64,000 nucleotides of DNA from assembly GCA_947494715.1 (NCBI GenBank), contig CANLWG010000001.1:124001-188000 (forward strand). The letters are read 5' to 3'. Positions 16,303 through 26,132 of this stretch are shown piece after piece. The notes under the pieces are model-generated. The model did no database searches. It had not been told where the DNA came from and saw nothing but the letters and a program-made list of their open reading frames with translations. How positions within the stretch are numbered: position 1 is the first letter of the stretch; each line of letters starts with the position of its first letter. This DNA comes from an uncultured Flavobacteriaceae bacterium. Lineage in GTDB: Bacteria > Bacteroidota > Bacteroidia > Flavobacteriales > Flavobacteriaceae. A program made the position numbers and the translations under genes.

Positions 16303-17937
16303 ATGACCAAAAAGAAAAAGGAATCTTTGGCACGACCGCCTTATCATTTCGATACTGTTTGGGAAGAATTGATGGGCAACGATAAGTTTGTCAAAGTATT
16401 TCTCTCAGATGTGCTGGAAAACTATGTAGTGCAGCAGCGTTGGTACGGTGGCAAAGCTAGCAAGTTAAAGTATCTGGAACTTCAGGAATATTTTAGGATA
16501 CAACAAAATGAGGAAGTCTATTATGGTCTGTTATTGCAGGTTAATTTTGAAGAAGCCTTCTATCAGCATTATTTCTTACCTATTGCCTTTGTATCCGATG
16601 AAAGCTTTGCTGAGAAAGACCGCATATTACCTATAAAAATAAAGGACCAGGAAGGTTTTATTATTGATGCCCTAAATCTTGAGGCTTTTCGAAAACTTGT
16701 CTTCGAACGCATCAGGACTGCCATACCCAATGATACGACCAAGGTAAGATATCATAAAAGCACCAGTTTTTCGGAAACGGAGTATGTTTCCTCCCGATTT
16801 ATGGGATTGGAACAAAGCAACACTTCGGTTATCATTAATGATAGATTAGTGATTAAGTTTTTCCGTAGGATTTATTCCGATAAAAACCCTGATTATGAAA
16901 TGACCCGTTTTCTTTCCGAGGAGAAAGGGTATAGGAACATACCGGCCTATAAAGGAAGTATCAACGTCATCGATTCCGACAATGTGAATATTACGATTGC
17001 CTTAATGCAGGAATTGGTGCCCAACCAAGGGGATGCATGGGAATATATGTTGGGGGAATTGCATAAAATATTCAGTAATCTGGAATACAAGCGTATCAAT
17101 GTGGGTAACCTGCCTGAAACTTTGATGTTCAAAAATTTAGGCATCAATGATGTACCTCCTCATATTATAGATTGGGCCGGGCTCAATGTTTTTTTGAAAA
17201 TCCAAAAACTCGCACAAAGAACGGCAGAAATGCATATTGCCTTGGGGTCGGAATTTGGTGATACGGCCTTTCATCCAACACATTTTAACGGAGATTATGA
17301 AGTATGGTTAAAGAATAGGTTACTGTATCAATTTCAGAATCGCCTGAATATTGTCGAGAACAATATGCACCGTTTGGAGGGACTTTCGTTGGAATTGGCC
17401 CAGAAGTTCTTGGAACGGAAGAACGAGATACGCAAACGATTCGTAAATTTTGATTGGACCAAATTGAAAGGGGAGCGTATTCGAATACATGGAGATTATC
17501 ATTTGGGCCAGGTATTGGTTCAGGAAGACGACTTTTACCTCCTGGACTTTGAAGGCGAGCCGGAGAGCACTATTCGCGACCGTAAAGTGAAACAACCTCC
17601 CCTAAAGGACGTAGCCGGTATTTTCCGCTCTTTTCATTATGCTATTTATGCCACAATTTTTGGAAAAGGGGAGGGGTATCCGTATTCTCGGGAAGACCTG
17701 TATAAAGCAGGTGAAATATTGTACCGCTATTTCATAGGTGTATTTCTGGGAAGTTATGTTGGGTTGATACAAGAGCACAATCTCAACATAGGATACGTTC
17801 AAGAGCGCATATTTCTTTTAAAATACTGTATGCTGGAAAAAGCGGTCTATGAATTGGGTTACGAAATGAATTCCAGGCCACAGTGGGCGGTAATACCCTT
17901 GGAAGGTATTATGGGCATTATTAACGATACTAACTAA
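16303..17937 (+). CDS. mak: maltokinase (stand-alone, trehalose synthase C-terminal-like)
   Basis: Phosphorylates maltose with ATP to maltose 1-phosphate, the GlgE donor. The N-terminal cap-like domain is recognisable at QRWYGGKASKLKYLE. The kinase C-lobe has the catalytic RIHGDYHLGQVL and the metal-binding LLDFEGEP, both hallmarks of Mak/Pep2. The protein is 544 residues with no fused trehalose synthase domain, although many bacteria have the TreS-Mak fusion. The gene starts three bases after glgE and ends eight bases before glgB. Confidence 0.93.
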   Translation: MTKKKKESLARPPYHFDTVWEELMGNDKFVKVFLSDVLENYVVQQRWYGGKASKLKYLELQEYFRIQQNEEVYYGLLLQVNFEEAFYQHYFLPIAFVSDESFAEKDRILPIKIKDQEGFIIDALNLEAFRKLVFERIRTAIPNDTTKVRYHKSTSFSETEYVSSRFMGLEQSNTSVIINDRLVIKFFRRIYSDKNPDYEMTRFLSEEKGYRNIPAYKGSINVIDSDNVNITIALMQELVPNQGDAWEYMLGELHKIFSNLEYKRINVGNLPETLMFKNLGINDVPPHIIDWAGLNVFLKIQKLAQRTAEMHIALGSEFGDTAFHPTHFNGDYEVWLKNRLLYQFQNRLNIVENNMHRLEGLSLELAQKFLERKNEIRKRFVNFDWTKLKGERIRIHGDYHLGQVLVQEDDFYLLDFEGEPESTIRDRKVKQPPLKDVAGIFRSFHYAIYATIFGKGEGYPYSREDLYKAGEILYRYFIGVFLGSYVGLIQEHNLNIGYVQERIFLLKYCMLEKAVYELGYEMNSRPQWAVIPLEGIMGIINDTN

Positions 17938-17945
17938 ACAATACT

Positions 17946-19841
17946 ATGGCAAACGTAATAGCGCACAGTCTATTTACCGATTTTGATATTAGTCTTTTTA
18001 AATCTGGAAAACACTATCGACTTTACGAGAAATTGGGTTCGCACCCTATGGAGCTCAATGGTCAAAAAGGTACTTATTTTGCAGTGTGGGCTCCAACGGC
18101 GAAATCCGTATCCGTAGTGGGCGATTTCAATTATTGGATGGAGGGTGACCATAAACTCTTTGTCCGGTGGGACGAAAGTGGTATTTGGGAGGGATTTATT
18201 CCTGGCATCGATCAGGGCTCTCTATACAAATACAAAATACACTCCAATAACAACGATATCAAGACCGAAAAAGCAGATCCCTTTGCGCGTTATTGCCAAC
18301 ACCCGCCCAATACGGCATCCGTAGTATGGAATGATAATTACAAATGGAAGGACAAAAAATGGATGGGTTACCGAGGGGATAAAAATGGTCTGGACCGGCC
18401 CTATTCCGTATATGAGGTACATCTGGGTTCCTGGAAACGTAAAAATGGAAACGAATATCTTTCCTATGTCGATCTATCGGAAGATCTTGTAAAATATGTA
18501 AAGGATATGGGTTTTACCCATGTGGAGTTTATGCCCATTATGGAATACCCTTACGATCCTTCCTGGGGTTACCAATTAACCGGATACTTTGCCCCAACTT
18601 CGAGATTTGGGAAACCGGAAGATTTCAAATTACTGGTAGATAAGCTTCACCAAAACGATATTGGGGTAATTTTGGATTGGGTTCCTTCCCACTTTCCCGA
18701 AGATGCCCATGGACTTGGCTTTTTTGATGGATCCCACCTTTATGAAAACCCGGATCGCCGAAGAGGTTATCATCCGGATTGGAAAAGTTTGATTTTTAAC
18801 TATGGCAGGAACGAGGTCAGGGCCTTCCTTATAAGCAATGCCCTTTTCTGGTTGGAACTCTATCATGTGGACGGTTTAAGGGTAGATGCCGTTGCCTCGA
18901 TGCTCTATCTGGATTATTCCAGGGAAGAAGGGGAATGGGAACCCAATATATATGGCAACAATGAAAACTTGGAGGCCATATCCTTTATACGGGAACTCAA
19001 TGAAACGGTCTATGGGAATTATCCGGATGTACAGACCATAGCGGAGGAATCCACGGCTTTTTCAGGAGTTTCCAGGCCTGTAAATTTAGGGGGACTCGGT
19101 TTTGGGATGAAATGGATGATGGGATGGATGCACGATACCCTGGAGTATTTCAAAAAAGAACCCATTTACCGCAAGCACCACCAAAATGATATTACTTTTA
19201 GTATGACCTATGCCTTTACCGAAAACTTCATGTTGCCCTTTTCGCATGATGAGGTAGTATATGGCAAACAGTCCCTTATTTATCGTATGCCCGGGGATGA
19301 GTGGCAGCGCTTTGCCAATCTACGCTTACTTTTCGGTTATATGTTTACACATCCCGGAGCTAATCTGGTTTTTATGGGAGGGGAATTCGGCCAGACTTCG
19401 GAATGGAACTTTCAACAAAGCCTTGACTGGCATTTGACGCAGTACGATGTGCATTCAGGAATTCAGGAATTAATCAAGGATTTGAATAAACTATACAAAT
19501 CGCAACCTGCGTTGTACGAGAAACAATTTAGCCATGAAGGCTTCCAATGGATAGACTATGGGGACTCTGAAAATTCGGTTCTTACGTATATCCGTAGGGG
19601 CCATGACACCAAAAATGATATTATCATCGCCTGTAATTTTACACCCATACCAAGGGAAAAATACCGTATTGGAGTTCCAAAATCTACGGCCTTGAAAGAG
19701 ATTTTTAATAGTGATGCCAAAAAATATGGTGGCAGTGGCACACAAAATGCTTCCATAAAAACTGCAAATAAGGAATGGCATGGGTATAAAAAATCCTTAG
19801 AAATTACTATACCTCCTTTGGGGATTGTTATTTTAAAGTAA
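17946..19841 (+). CDS. glgB: 1,4-alpha-glucan branching enzyme
   Basis: Cuts alpha-1,4-glucan chains and re-attaches them as alpha-1,6 branches. A CBM48 module covers about residues 35-110 (FAVWAPTAKSVSVVGDFNYW), followed by the GH13 barrel with Asp314 (LRVDAVASMLY), Glu367 (TIAEES) and Asp435 (FSHDEVVYGK), and a C-terminal beta domain. The length of 631 residues matches GH13_9 enzymes. Co-location with glgE and mak shows it branches the GlgE product. No glgA or glgC is seen in the window. Confidence 0.96.
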   Translation: MANVIAHSLFTDFDISLFKSGKHYRLYEKLGSHPMELNGQKGTYFAVWAPTAKSVSVVGDFNYWMEGDHKLFVRWDESGIWEGFIPGIDQGSLYKYKIHSNNNDIKTEKADPFARYCQHPPNTASVVWNDNYKWKDKKWMGYRGDKNGLDRPYSVYEVHLGSWKRKNGNEYLSYVDLSEDLVKYVKDMGFTHVEFMPIMEYPYDPSWGYQLTGYFAPTSRFGKPEDFKLLVDKLHQNDIGVILDWVPSHFPEDAHGLGFFDGSHLYENPDRRRGYHPDWKSLIFNYGRNEVRAFLISNALFWLELYHVDGLRVDAVASMLYLDYSREEGEWEPNIYGNNENLEAISFIRELNETVYGNYPDVQTIAEESTAFSGVSRPVNLGGLGFGMKWMMGWMHDTLEYFKKEPIYRKHHQNDITFSMTYAFTENFMLPFSHDEVVYGKQSLIYRMPGDEWQRFANLRLLFGYMFTHPGANLVFMGGEFGQTSEWNFQQSLDWHLTQYDVHSGIQELIKDLNKLYKSQPALYEKQFSHEGFQWIDYGDSENSVLTYIRRGHDTKNDIIIACNFTPIPREKYRIGVPKSTALKEIFNSDAKKYGGSGTQNASIKTANKEWHGYKKSLEITIPPLGIVILK

Positions 19842-19939
19842 TAAAAGTAGCTATATCGTTATAGTTGACAATTGGTCATAATATGTTTTCGTTATTATGG
19901 GTTAAGTCCTTAATTTGTGGCGTTTAAATTTAACCAGCT

Positions 19940-22339
19940 ATGATAACGAATACCGAACTTGAATATAAGGGTAATTTATACCCCAACCAGATAGCCGATT
20001 ATAAAAAGGACTCGGATAAACTTTACTTCACCACCGAAAACGGCGTTATACTGGAAATTACCGTTCTTCAAGATAGTGTTTTAAGGTTCAGATATGCAAC
20101 GGAATATGTATTTGAACCGGATTTTTCATATTCCATAAGTGAAACAGCCAGTAAGGGATATAACCGTTTGGAAGTTACCGAGAACAAAACGGAATATCTT
20201 TTGGAAACTTCCGTCCTTCAAATATTGATAGATAAGAAAACCCTGCGAACACAAATATCCGACTTGGAAGGGAATATTATAAATGAGGACGAGCTCGGTT
20301 TTCACTGGGAGGAAAACTATCAATATGGTGGCAATACCGTAAAAATGAGTAAAATAACCCAGACCGCTGAAAGCTTCTACGGCATGGGTGATAAGGCCAC
20401 GCACTCCAACCTAAAAGGCAAGCGGGTAAACAACTGGTGTACCGATCAGTATGCATTTGGAAAAGATCAAGAACCGCTTTATAAGGCAATTCCATTTTAC
20501 ACCGGTCTTCATAAAGGTAAATGCTATGGCATTTTCTTCGATAATACCTTTAGGACGTATTTTGATTTTGCCCATGAGCGTCGGAACATCACCAGTTTTT
20601 GGGCAGATGGAGGGGAAATGAACTACTACTTTTTTTATGGGCCACAAATGTCAGAAGTAGTACGTTCCTATACAAATTTGACGGGGACTCCGGAAATGCC
20701 CCCGCAATGGGCCTTGGGATACCATCAATCCAAATGGAGTTATTTTCCCGAAAGTAGGGTAAAGGAAATAGCCAACACATTTAGGAAACTCAAGATTCCC
20801 TGCGATGCCATTTACCTGGATATTGATTATATGGATGGTTTTCGCTGTTTTACATGGGACAAGACTCGATTTCCGGATCCAAAACGGATGATAGGTGAGC
20901 TAAATGAAGACGGGTTTAAGACCGTGGTCATGATAGACCCGGGAATTAAGGTGGATAGAGATTATTGGATCTACAAGGAAGCTATGGAAAAGGACTATTT
21001 CTGTAAACGTGGAGATGGACCTTATATGCAAGGGAAAGTGTGGCCGGGTGCCTGCAAGTTCCCGGACTTTACCAACCCGGAAGTACGAGCATGGTGGGCC
21101 GAACTTTACAAGGAGTTTATGGCGGAGATCGGCGTACATGCCGTTTGGAACGATATGAACGAGCCTGCCGTAATGGAAGTACCCACCAAGACGGCCCCGT
21201 TGGATACCAGGCACAACTACGATGGTCATCCCTGTACCCATAGAAAAGCGCATAATATTTATGGTATGCAAATGGTCAGGGCCACGTATGAGGGTGTAAA
21301 GAAGTATGTATTCCCTAAAAGGCCATTTGTCATAACTAGGGCCGCCTTCGCCGGAACCCAGAGGTATTCCTCTACCTGGACCGGGGATAATGTGGCCACT
21401 TGGGAGCATTTATGGATAGCCAACGTACAGGCGCAACGCATGTGTATAAGTGGCTATTCCTTTGTAGGATCGGATATCGGAGGATTTGCAGAACAGCCCA
21501 ATGGCGAACTGTTCGCCAGATGGATTCAATTAGGCATTTTCCATCCTTTTTGCAGGGTACATTCCAGCGGAGATCACGGTGATCAGGAACCCTGGTCTTT
21601 TGACAATGAAGTAACGGATATTGTCCGCAAGTTTATAGAACTGAGATATCAATTATTACCCTATTTATATACCATGTTCTATAGGTATACGGAATATGGT
21701 ACACCCATGTTGCAGTCCTTGTTCTATTATGACCAAGAGGACACTCAGACCCATTTTCGTACGGATGAGTTTATTTTCGGAAAGCAGATCTTGGTCTGTC
21801 CTATTCAAGAACCCAACGCTAAGGGTAGGCGGATGTATGTTCCTAAGGGAAAATGGTATAATTATTGGACTGAAGAGACCATAGAAGGTGGTAAGGAAAG
21901 ATGGGTGACCGCAGATATCGATAAAATTCCTCTTTTCATTAAGGAAGGGGCCATTATACCTAAATATCCCGTACAGCAGTATGTGGGAGAACTTGAAATA
22001 AAGGAATTGATTCTGGATGTCTACTTTAAAATTGGGGCCGAGAATTCAATGGTATACGAGGATGCCCAAGACGGATATGATTACAAAAAGGGGCAATTTA
22101 GCTTACGTAAGTTTAAGTTAGTGGGCAAGGAAAACGAGCTGATAATCCAACAATTCAAGGATGGATCTTATATTACCTCGTATGAGAGCCTAAAATTTAA
22201 ATTACACGGATTGCCTTTTACAATAGCTACTATAGAAGTAGACAATGAAGAGGTTCCATTAAAGCAAATAAAATTGAATGGTAATAATAGCATAGAAATC
22301 GACAAAAATTTCACCGAATTACATATAACGGGAAAATAA
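19940..22339 (+). CDS. GH31 alpha-glucosidase
   Basis: Retaining exo-glycosidase releasing terminal alpha-linked glucose. The 799-residue enzyme has no signal peptide. The N-terminal beta-sandwich covers about 1-245, then the barrel carries nucleophile Asp405 in WNDMNEPA and acid/base Asp483 in WTGDN, plus the conserved RVHSSGDHGDQEPW. C-terminal beta domains follow. It lies about 100 bases after glgB, so it may be in the same transcription unit and could trim the glucan or supply maltose and glucose. Exact linkage specificity cannot be read from sequence. Confidence 0.92.
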   Translation: MITNTELEYKGNLYPNQIADYKKDSDKLYFTTENGVILEITVLQDSVLRFRYATEYVFEPDFSYSISETASKGYNRLEVTENKTEYLLETSVLQILIDKKTLRTQISDLEGNIINEDELGFHWEENYQYGGNTVKMSKITQTAESFYGMGDKATHSNLKGKRVNNWCTDQYAFGKDQEPLYKAIPFYTGLHKGKCYGIFFDNTFRTYFDFAHERRNITSFWADGGEMNYYFFYGPQMSEVVRSYTNLTGTPEMPPQWALGYHQSKWSYFPESRVKEIANTFRKLKIPCDAIYLDIDYMDGFRCFTWDKTRFPDPKRMIGELNEDGFKTVVMIDPGIKVDRDYWIYKEAMEKDYFCKRGDGPYMQGKVWPGACKFPDFTNPEVRAWWAELYKEFMAEIGVHAVWNDMNEPAVMEVPTKTAPLDTRHNYDGHPCTHRKAHNIYGMQMVRATYEGVKKYVFPKRPFVITRAAFAGTQRYSSTWTGDNVATWEHLWIANVQAQRMCISGYSFVGSDIGGFAEQPNGELFARWIQLGIFHPFCRVHSSGDHGDQEPWSFDNEVTDIVRKFIELRYQLLPYLYTMFYRYTEYGTPMLQSLFYYDQEDTQTHFRTDEFIFGKQILVCPIQEPNAKGRRMYVPKGKWYNYWTEETIEGGKERWVTADIDKIPLFIKEGAIIPKYPVQQYVGELEIKELILDVYFKIGAENSMVYEDAQDGYDYKKGQFSLRKFKLVGKENELIIQQFKDGSYITSYESLKFKLHGLPFTIATIEVDNEEVPLKQIKLNGNNSIEIDKNFTELHITGK

Positions 22340-22374
22340 TTTTCGTACTTTTCTTATACTAAACACTATTAAAA

Positions 22375-23184
22375 ATGAAAAAGCTAGTATTGACATTAGT
22401 GGTTTTTATGGGCGTGGCAGCTTGCAAAACCAACCCGTTTACAGGAAAGAGCACTTTGAATTTTTATCCCAATAGCCAAATCTTCCCTACTGCGTTTGCC
22501 CAGTACGACCAATTTTTGAATGAAAATAAAGTAGTAGAAGGTACTGCCGAAGCTAGAATGATAGAAAAGGTGGGGCAAAGGATAGCTACTGCTGCAGAAA
22601 AATGGTTGAGCGCAAATGGTCAGCCGGGATACCTTAAGGATTATAAATGGGAATACAATCTCGTAAATGACGAAACCGTAAACGCATGGTGCATGCCGGG
22701 TGGGAAAATCGTTTTTTATACAGGGATTATGCCCATCTGTCAAGGAGAGACTGGTGTTGCGGTAGTTATGGGCCATGAAGTGGCACACGCCCTTGCCGAT
22801 CATGGAGCGCAACGGATGAGTGCCGGTACTTTACAGCAATTAGGAGCGGTGGCAGGTAATGTGGCCATTAAAGACCCTCAGAAACGCAATATGTTCAATC
22901 AGGCTTATGGCGTTGGATCTTCAGTGGGTTTAATGTTGCCCTTTAGTAGGAGCCATGAAACGGAGGCGGATTTGATCGGCCTTCAAATGATGGCCATAGC
23001 AGGATACAATCCAGATGAGGCCGCCGACCTTTGGAGGAGAATGAAAGCGAAAAGTGGGGGACAGGCCCCTCCAGAATTTCTTAGCACCCATCCTTCCAAC
23101 GATACTCGGATAGCCAATCTTGAAAATTGGGCTCCGATGGCCAAACAAGAGGCAGGTAAATTTGGTGTAACATCATTTGAATAA
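22375..23184 (+). CDS. M48-family lipoprotein metalloprotease
   Basis: Zinc protease of the BepA/LoiP/YcaL type, expected in the periplasm for envelope protein quality control. Lipobox VAAC gives Cys17. The zinc motif HEVAH is at residues 134-138, and the third ligand is in SHETEADLIGL (about Glu197). The C-terminal FLSTHPSNDTRIANL is also conserved in the family. It is 269 residues long and lacks the TPR tail of BepA. A strong terminator follows, separating it from the next gene. Confidence 0.92.
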   Translation: MKKLVLTLVVFMGVAACKTNPFTGKSTLNFYPNSQIFPTAFAQYDQFLNENKVVEGTAEARMIEKVGQRIATAAEKWLSANGQPGYLKDYKWEYNLVNDETVNAWCMPGGKIVFYTGIMPICQGETGVAVVMGHEVAHALADHGAQRMSAGTLQQLGAVAGNVAIKDPQKRNMFNQAYGVGSSVGLMLPFSRSHETEADLIGLQMMAIAGYNPDEAADLWRRMKAKSGGQAPPEFLSTHPSNDTRIANLENWAPMAKQEAGKFGVTSFE

Positions 23185-23216
23185 ATATCCCAAAACAGTA
23201 GTATAAAATTGTATAT

Positions 23217-23256
23217 TGAAAGCTGTCCGCTCAATTGGCGGACAGCTTTCATCTTT
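23217..23256 (+). terminator. rho-independent terminator of the M48 protease gene
   Basis: A perfect 14-base stem, 23217-23230 with 23238-23251 (core AAAGCTGTCCGC), has a seven-base loop and is followed by TCTTTT. It excludes the upstream in-frame ATG at 23216 as the start of the MFS gene. Confidence 0.9.
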
Positions 23257-23260
23257 TCAT

Positions 23261-24598
23261 ATGGGCAGAACAATAGCGATAAAGGGAAATCGAAAGTTAT
23301 TAAATGCTTGGGCTTTCTATGATTGGGCAAATTCAGTCTATAGTTTAGTGATTGCCTCGGCTATTTTCCCCATATTTTATGGTGCGCTGTTCCGGGTAGC
23401 CGAAGTTGAGAAAGTCTCGGTATTTGGCGGAGAGATTGCGAGGGCCCCATTGATCAGTTATGTAACTTCTGCCGCTTTCTTGTTCATAGCCATAATAACG
23501 CCTTTATTATCGGGTATTGCCGATTATGTAGGTAACAAGAAGGTATTCATGAAGTTTTTCTGCTATCTGGGCGGACTATCCTGTATAGGCCTATATTGGT
23601 TTTCTTTAGAAAATATCTACTTAGGTTTGACGTGCTATTTTTTTGGCCTGGTCGGTTTTTGGGTGAGTTTCGCCATTAACAACTCATACTTACCGGATAT
23701 TGCATTTCCTGAGCAACAGGACCGTATTAGTGCGAAGGGTTTTTCCATGGGGTATATAGGAAGTGTAATCCTATTGCTGTTCAATTTGGCCATGGTAATG
23801 AAACCCGACTTTTTTGGTATTCAGGACGATATAGGTGAGGCTGCCGAATTGAAGGCCATGAAGTACTCTTTTGTCTCCGTGGGTATCTGGTGGATAGCTT
23901 TTGCACAATACACTTTTTTTCACTTACCAAAAGGATTTAAAAAGGAGGGTAAGAGAACGAATATTGTTCTTAATGGCTTTAGGGAATTAAAAAGTGTTTG
24001 GCACCAATTGGGCAATGAAACCAAATTGAAGCGTTATTTAGGAGCATTTTTTGTCTATAGTATGGCGGTCCAGACCGTAATGCTCATTGCCACCTATTTT
24101 GGGGAAGAGGAGATCAATTGGGGTTCCGATGGAGAACGTACCACTGGTTTGATCACCAGCATTTTGGTCATACAGATCGTAGCCGTCTTGGGAGCCACTT
24201 TGACCGCTAGGGCATCCAAGGCTTTCGGTAACATTCCTACCCTTATAGTAATCAATCTTTTATGGGTTTCCATTTGTATCTATGCTTACTTTTTGATTAC
24301 CCCAATGGACTTCTACATTGCAGCAGGATGCGTAGGAATGGTCATGGGAGGTATACAGGCCTTGTCCCGTTCTACCTATTCCAAGTTTATTCCTGAAACG
24401 ACCGATACCACTTCCTTCTTCAGCTTTTATGATGTGGCGGAGAAAATTGGCATTGTCATAGGCACTTTTTTATATGGCTTTATAGCCCAGTCTACGGGAA
24501 GTATGCGGAATTCCACAATCTTTCTGGGGCTGTTTTTTTTGATTGGTATGTTTTTGCTTACCCGGGTGAATAAAACTAAAAAAGCCCCCATTGGATAA
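23261..24598 (+). CDS. MFS transporter, UMF1 / Atg22-like
   Basis: Inner-membrane carrier of about 445 residues with roughly twelve hydrophobic segments. The N-terminal LLNAWAFYDWANSVYSLVIA is the hallmark of the UMF1/Atg22 family. In yeast, Atg22 exports amino acids from the vacuole; bacterial substrates are unknown. ATG 23261 is chosen because the upstream ATG at 23216 sits in the preceding terminator. The stop codon lies inside the loop of a following hairpin. Confidence 0.88.
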   Translation: MGRTIAIKGNRKLLNAWAFYDWANSVYSLVIASAIFPIFYGALFRVAEVEKVSVFGGEIARAPLISYVTSAAFLFIAIITPLLSGIADYVGNKKVFMKFFCYLGGLSCIGLYWFSLENIYLGLTCYFFGLVGFWVSFAINNSYLPDIAFPEQQDRISAKGFSMGYIGSVILLLFNLAMVMKPDFFGIQDDIGEAAELKAMKYSFVSVGIWWIAFAQYTFFHLPKGFKKEGKRTNIVLNGFRELKSVWHQLGNETKLKRYLGAFFVYSMAVQTVMLIATYFGEEEINWGSDGERTTGLITSILVIQIVAVLGATLTARASKAFGNIPTLIVINLLWVSICIYAYFLITPMDFYIAAGCVGMVMGGIQALSRSTYSKFIPETTDTTSFFSFYDVAEKIGIVIGTFLYGFIAQSTGSMRNSTIFLGLFFLIGMFLLTRVNKTKKAPIG

Positions 24599-24608
24599 TG
24601 GAAGCTTT
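24581..24608. terminator. hairpin between convergent genes
   Basis: AAAGCCCCCATT (24581-24592) pairs with AATGGAAGCTTT (24597-24608), with two internal mismatches and a four-base loop that contains part of the MFS stop codon. It lies between convergent genes and may serve both. Confidence 0.55.
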
Positions 24609-24651
24609 GATTTAGATACTGTTCGTTTTTTTGATTTACTTGTGTGCTGGG

Positions 24652-25377
24652 TTATCCCCTGGAAATATCCCCGGAACCGGATGTCTTGGTATCCACCTTA
24701 TCGGGATTTCCCCGGTATTCTATATCCCCGGATCCGGAAACCCGTGCTTTTAACCTTTGATTGGCGGTGACCTGTATGTTTGCGGACCCTGATACGGTTG
24801 CCTCTACATTCTCTGCCTCTAAAGAATAGGCCTCAATATCTCCAGAACCAGAAATACTTACTTCAAAATCATCGGTTTTTCCTTTAAGCCGTATATCTCC
24901 TGAACCGGACATGGACGCATTAACGGAGTTGGCCTCTACTGATAGCGTAATATCTCCCGATCCGGACATAGCCGTTTCAAAAGAACTGGCCTTAATGGTT
25001 GTTTTGCCAACGATATCACCCGATCCGGACAGGGCTATGGAGTTTACACTTTCTACAGGAACGGTTATGATAATGCCCTCGTTCCACTTGGAGGGTTTTA
25101 GATTTACCCCTTTTTCGGTCTTAATGACCAATTTCCCGTTTTTGACCTCTGTTTTGATGTATTCCAAAAGATTATCCTCACCCTTCAAAGTAAGTTCTCC
25201 CTCATTGCCATCCACCAAGTTTACGTCAAACCATCCCGATACAGAAATTGCGTCATATTCACCGGTAGACCGTTCTATGGTAACGGTATTGCCATTCCCC
25301 TTAATTCTCCTGCCCCATTGCGCGGTACAAGACACCGTGAATGCTAGCACTAGACCTAATGTGATTAATTTTTTCAT
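24652..25377 (-). CDS. secreted head-GIN domain protein (DUF2807), copy 1
   Basis: 241 residues. The signal peptide ends near SCTAQ; a lipoprotein Cys17 is possible but the lipobox is poor. The head-GIN domain starts at EYDAISVSGWFDVNLVDG. From residue 117 there are repeats of about 20 residues, each opening with SGSGDI or SGSANI (at 117, 138, 157, 176, 196, 214, 233). These probably form a right-handed beta-solenoid. Its function is unknown; GIN proteins are predicted to be surface or adhesin-like. It is the last gene of the ECF operon and a paralogue of the next gene. Confidence 0.85.
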   Translation of the reverse strand: MKKLITLGLVLAFTVSCTAQWGRRIKGNGNTVTIERSTGEYDAISVSGWFDVNLVDGNEGELTLKGEDNLLEYIKTEVKNGKLVIKTEKGVNLKPSKWNEGIIITVPVESVNSIALSGSGDIVGKTTIKASSFETAMSGSGDITLSVEANSVNASMSGSGDIRLKGKTDDFEVSISGSGDIEAYSLEAENVEATVSGSANIQVTANQRLKARVSGSGDIEYRGNPDKVDTKTSGSGDISRG

Positions 25378-25410
25378 AATGTGTTTCTTTTTTGATTAAT
25401 GTTTGCTTTG

Positions 25411-26115
25411 CTAAATACTTCTTTTTCTTTTGGTGATAGAACCTGATCCTGAAACCTTACTATCGATTTTATCTGGGGAACCAATATAATTAACATCTCC
25501 AGAACCTGAGATTCTTGCTTGGATTTCTTTGTTGACCTTGACATTAACGTTTGCGGAGCCACTTATGGTCGCAACTACGACATCTGTTTCCAGACCATAA
25601 GCTTTTATCTTGCCAGAACCGGAAATCTCGGTACTGTGATTTTCGGCCTGTCCTTGAAGTATTATATCCCCGGAACCTGATATTCTGGAATTTAAGTAGT
25701 TCGTATTTACGCTCAGATCGATTTCACCGGAACCGGATAGATTGGCAGCGAAACGTTCTGCGGTTAAGGTTGAATTCCCCGAAATTGAACCTGAACCCGA
25801 AAGCGATACGTTATGTATGCTTTCAACGGGTATGTTTATCGTTATTTTGGAGAAAGAATAGAAGGGATTTAGATTGGATCTTTTTGCCCATTCGATTTTT
25901 AGGTCACCGTTTACTACTTCGCTATCAATATGTTTCAATTGGCTCGCCTTTCCTGTAAGGGTTATTTGGCCTTCTTTCCCTTCCACTAGTTCTACATCGA
26001 ACCAACCCGATACGGAGATTTCATCATATTCTCCTACTGTTCTTTTTTCAAGGCTTTGTGCCTGGATGGAAAAGGTAAAAATGGATACTAAACCAAGTAT
26101 TAAAGCATTTTTCAT
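25411..26115 (-). CDS. secreted head-GIN domain protein (DUF2807), copy 2
   Basis: 234 residues with a type I signal peptide ending IQAQ and then EYDEISVSGWFDVELVEG. The repeat block has the same period of about 20 residues (SGSGSI, SGSGEI, SGSGDI, SGSGKI, SGSANV). Relative to copy 1, Asp is often replaced by other residues at the fifth position. Tandem duplication is clear from the shared order of motifs. It ends GSGSITKRKRSI, with a basic tail that copy 1 lacks. A beta-solenoid surface role is inferred. Confidence 0.85.
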   Translation of the reverse strand: MKNALILGLVSIFTFSIQAQSLEKRTVGEYDEISVSGWFDVELVEGKEGQITLTGKASQLKHIDSEVVNGDLKIEWAKRSNLNPFYSFSKITINIPVESIHNVSLSGSGSISGNSTLTAERFAANLSGSGEIDLSVNTNYLNSRISGSGDIILQGQAENHSTEISGSGKIKAYGLETDVVVATISGSANVNVKVNKEIQARISGSGDVNYIGSPDKIDSKVSGSGSITKRKRSI

Positions 26116-26132
26116 AATAGTTGGATTTTTAA

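Noticed and set aside
23216-23260. Longer N-terminus for the MFS transporter gene
   Set aside because: The upstream start lies in a perfect 14-base terminator hairpin of the preceding gene.
24652-26115. Tandem DNA repeats with period about 60 bases
   Set aside because: The periodicity comes from protein repeats (SGSGDI) in two GIN genes, not from an independent DNA repeat or CRISPR.
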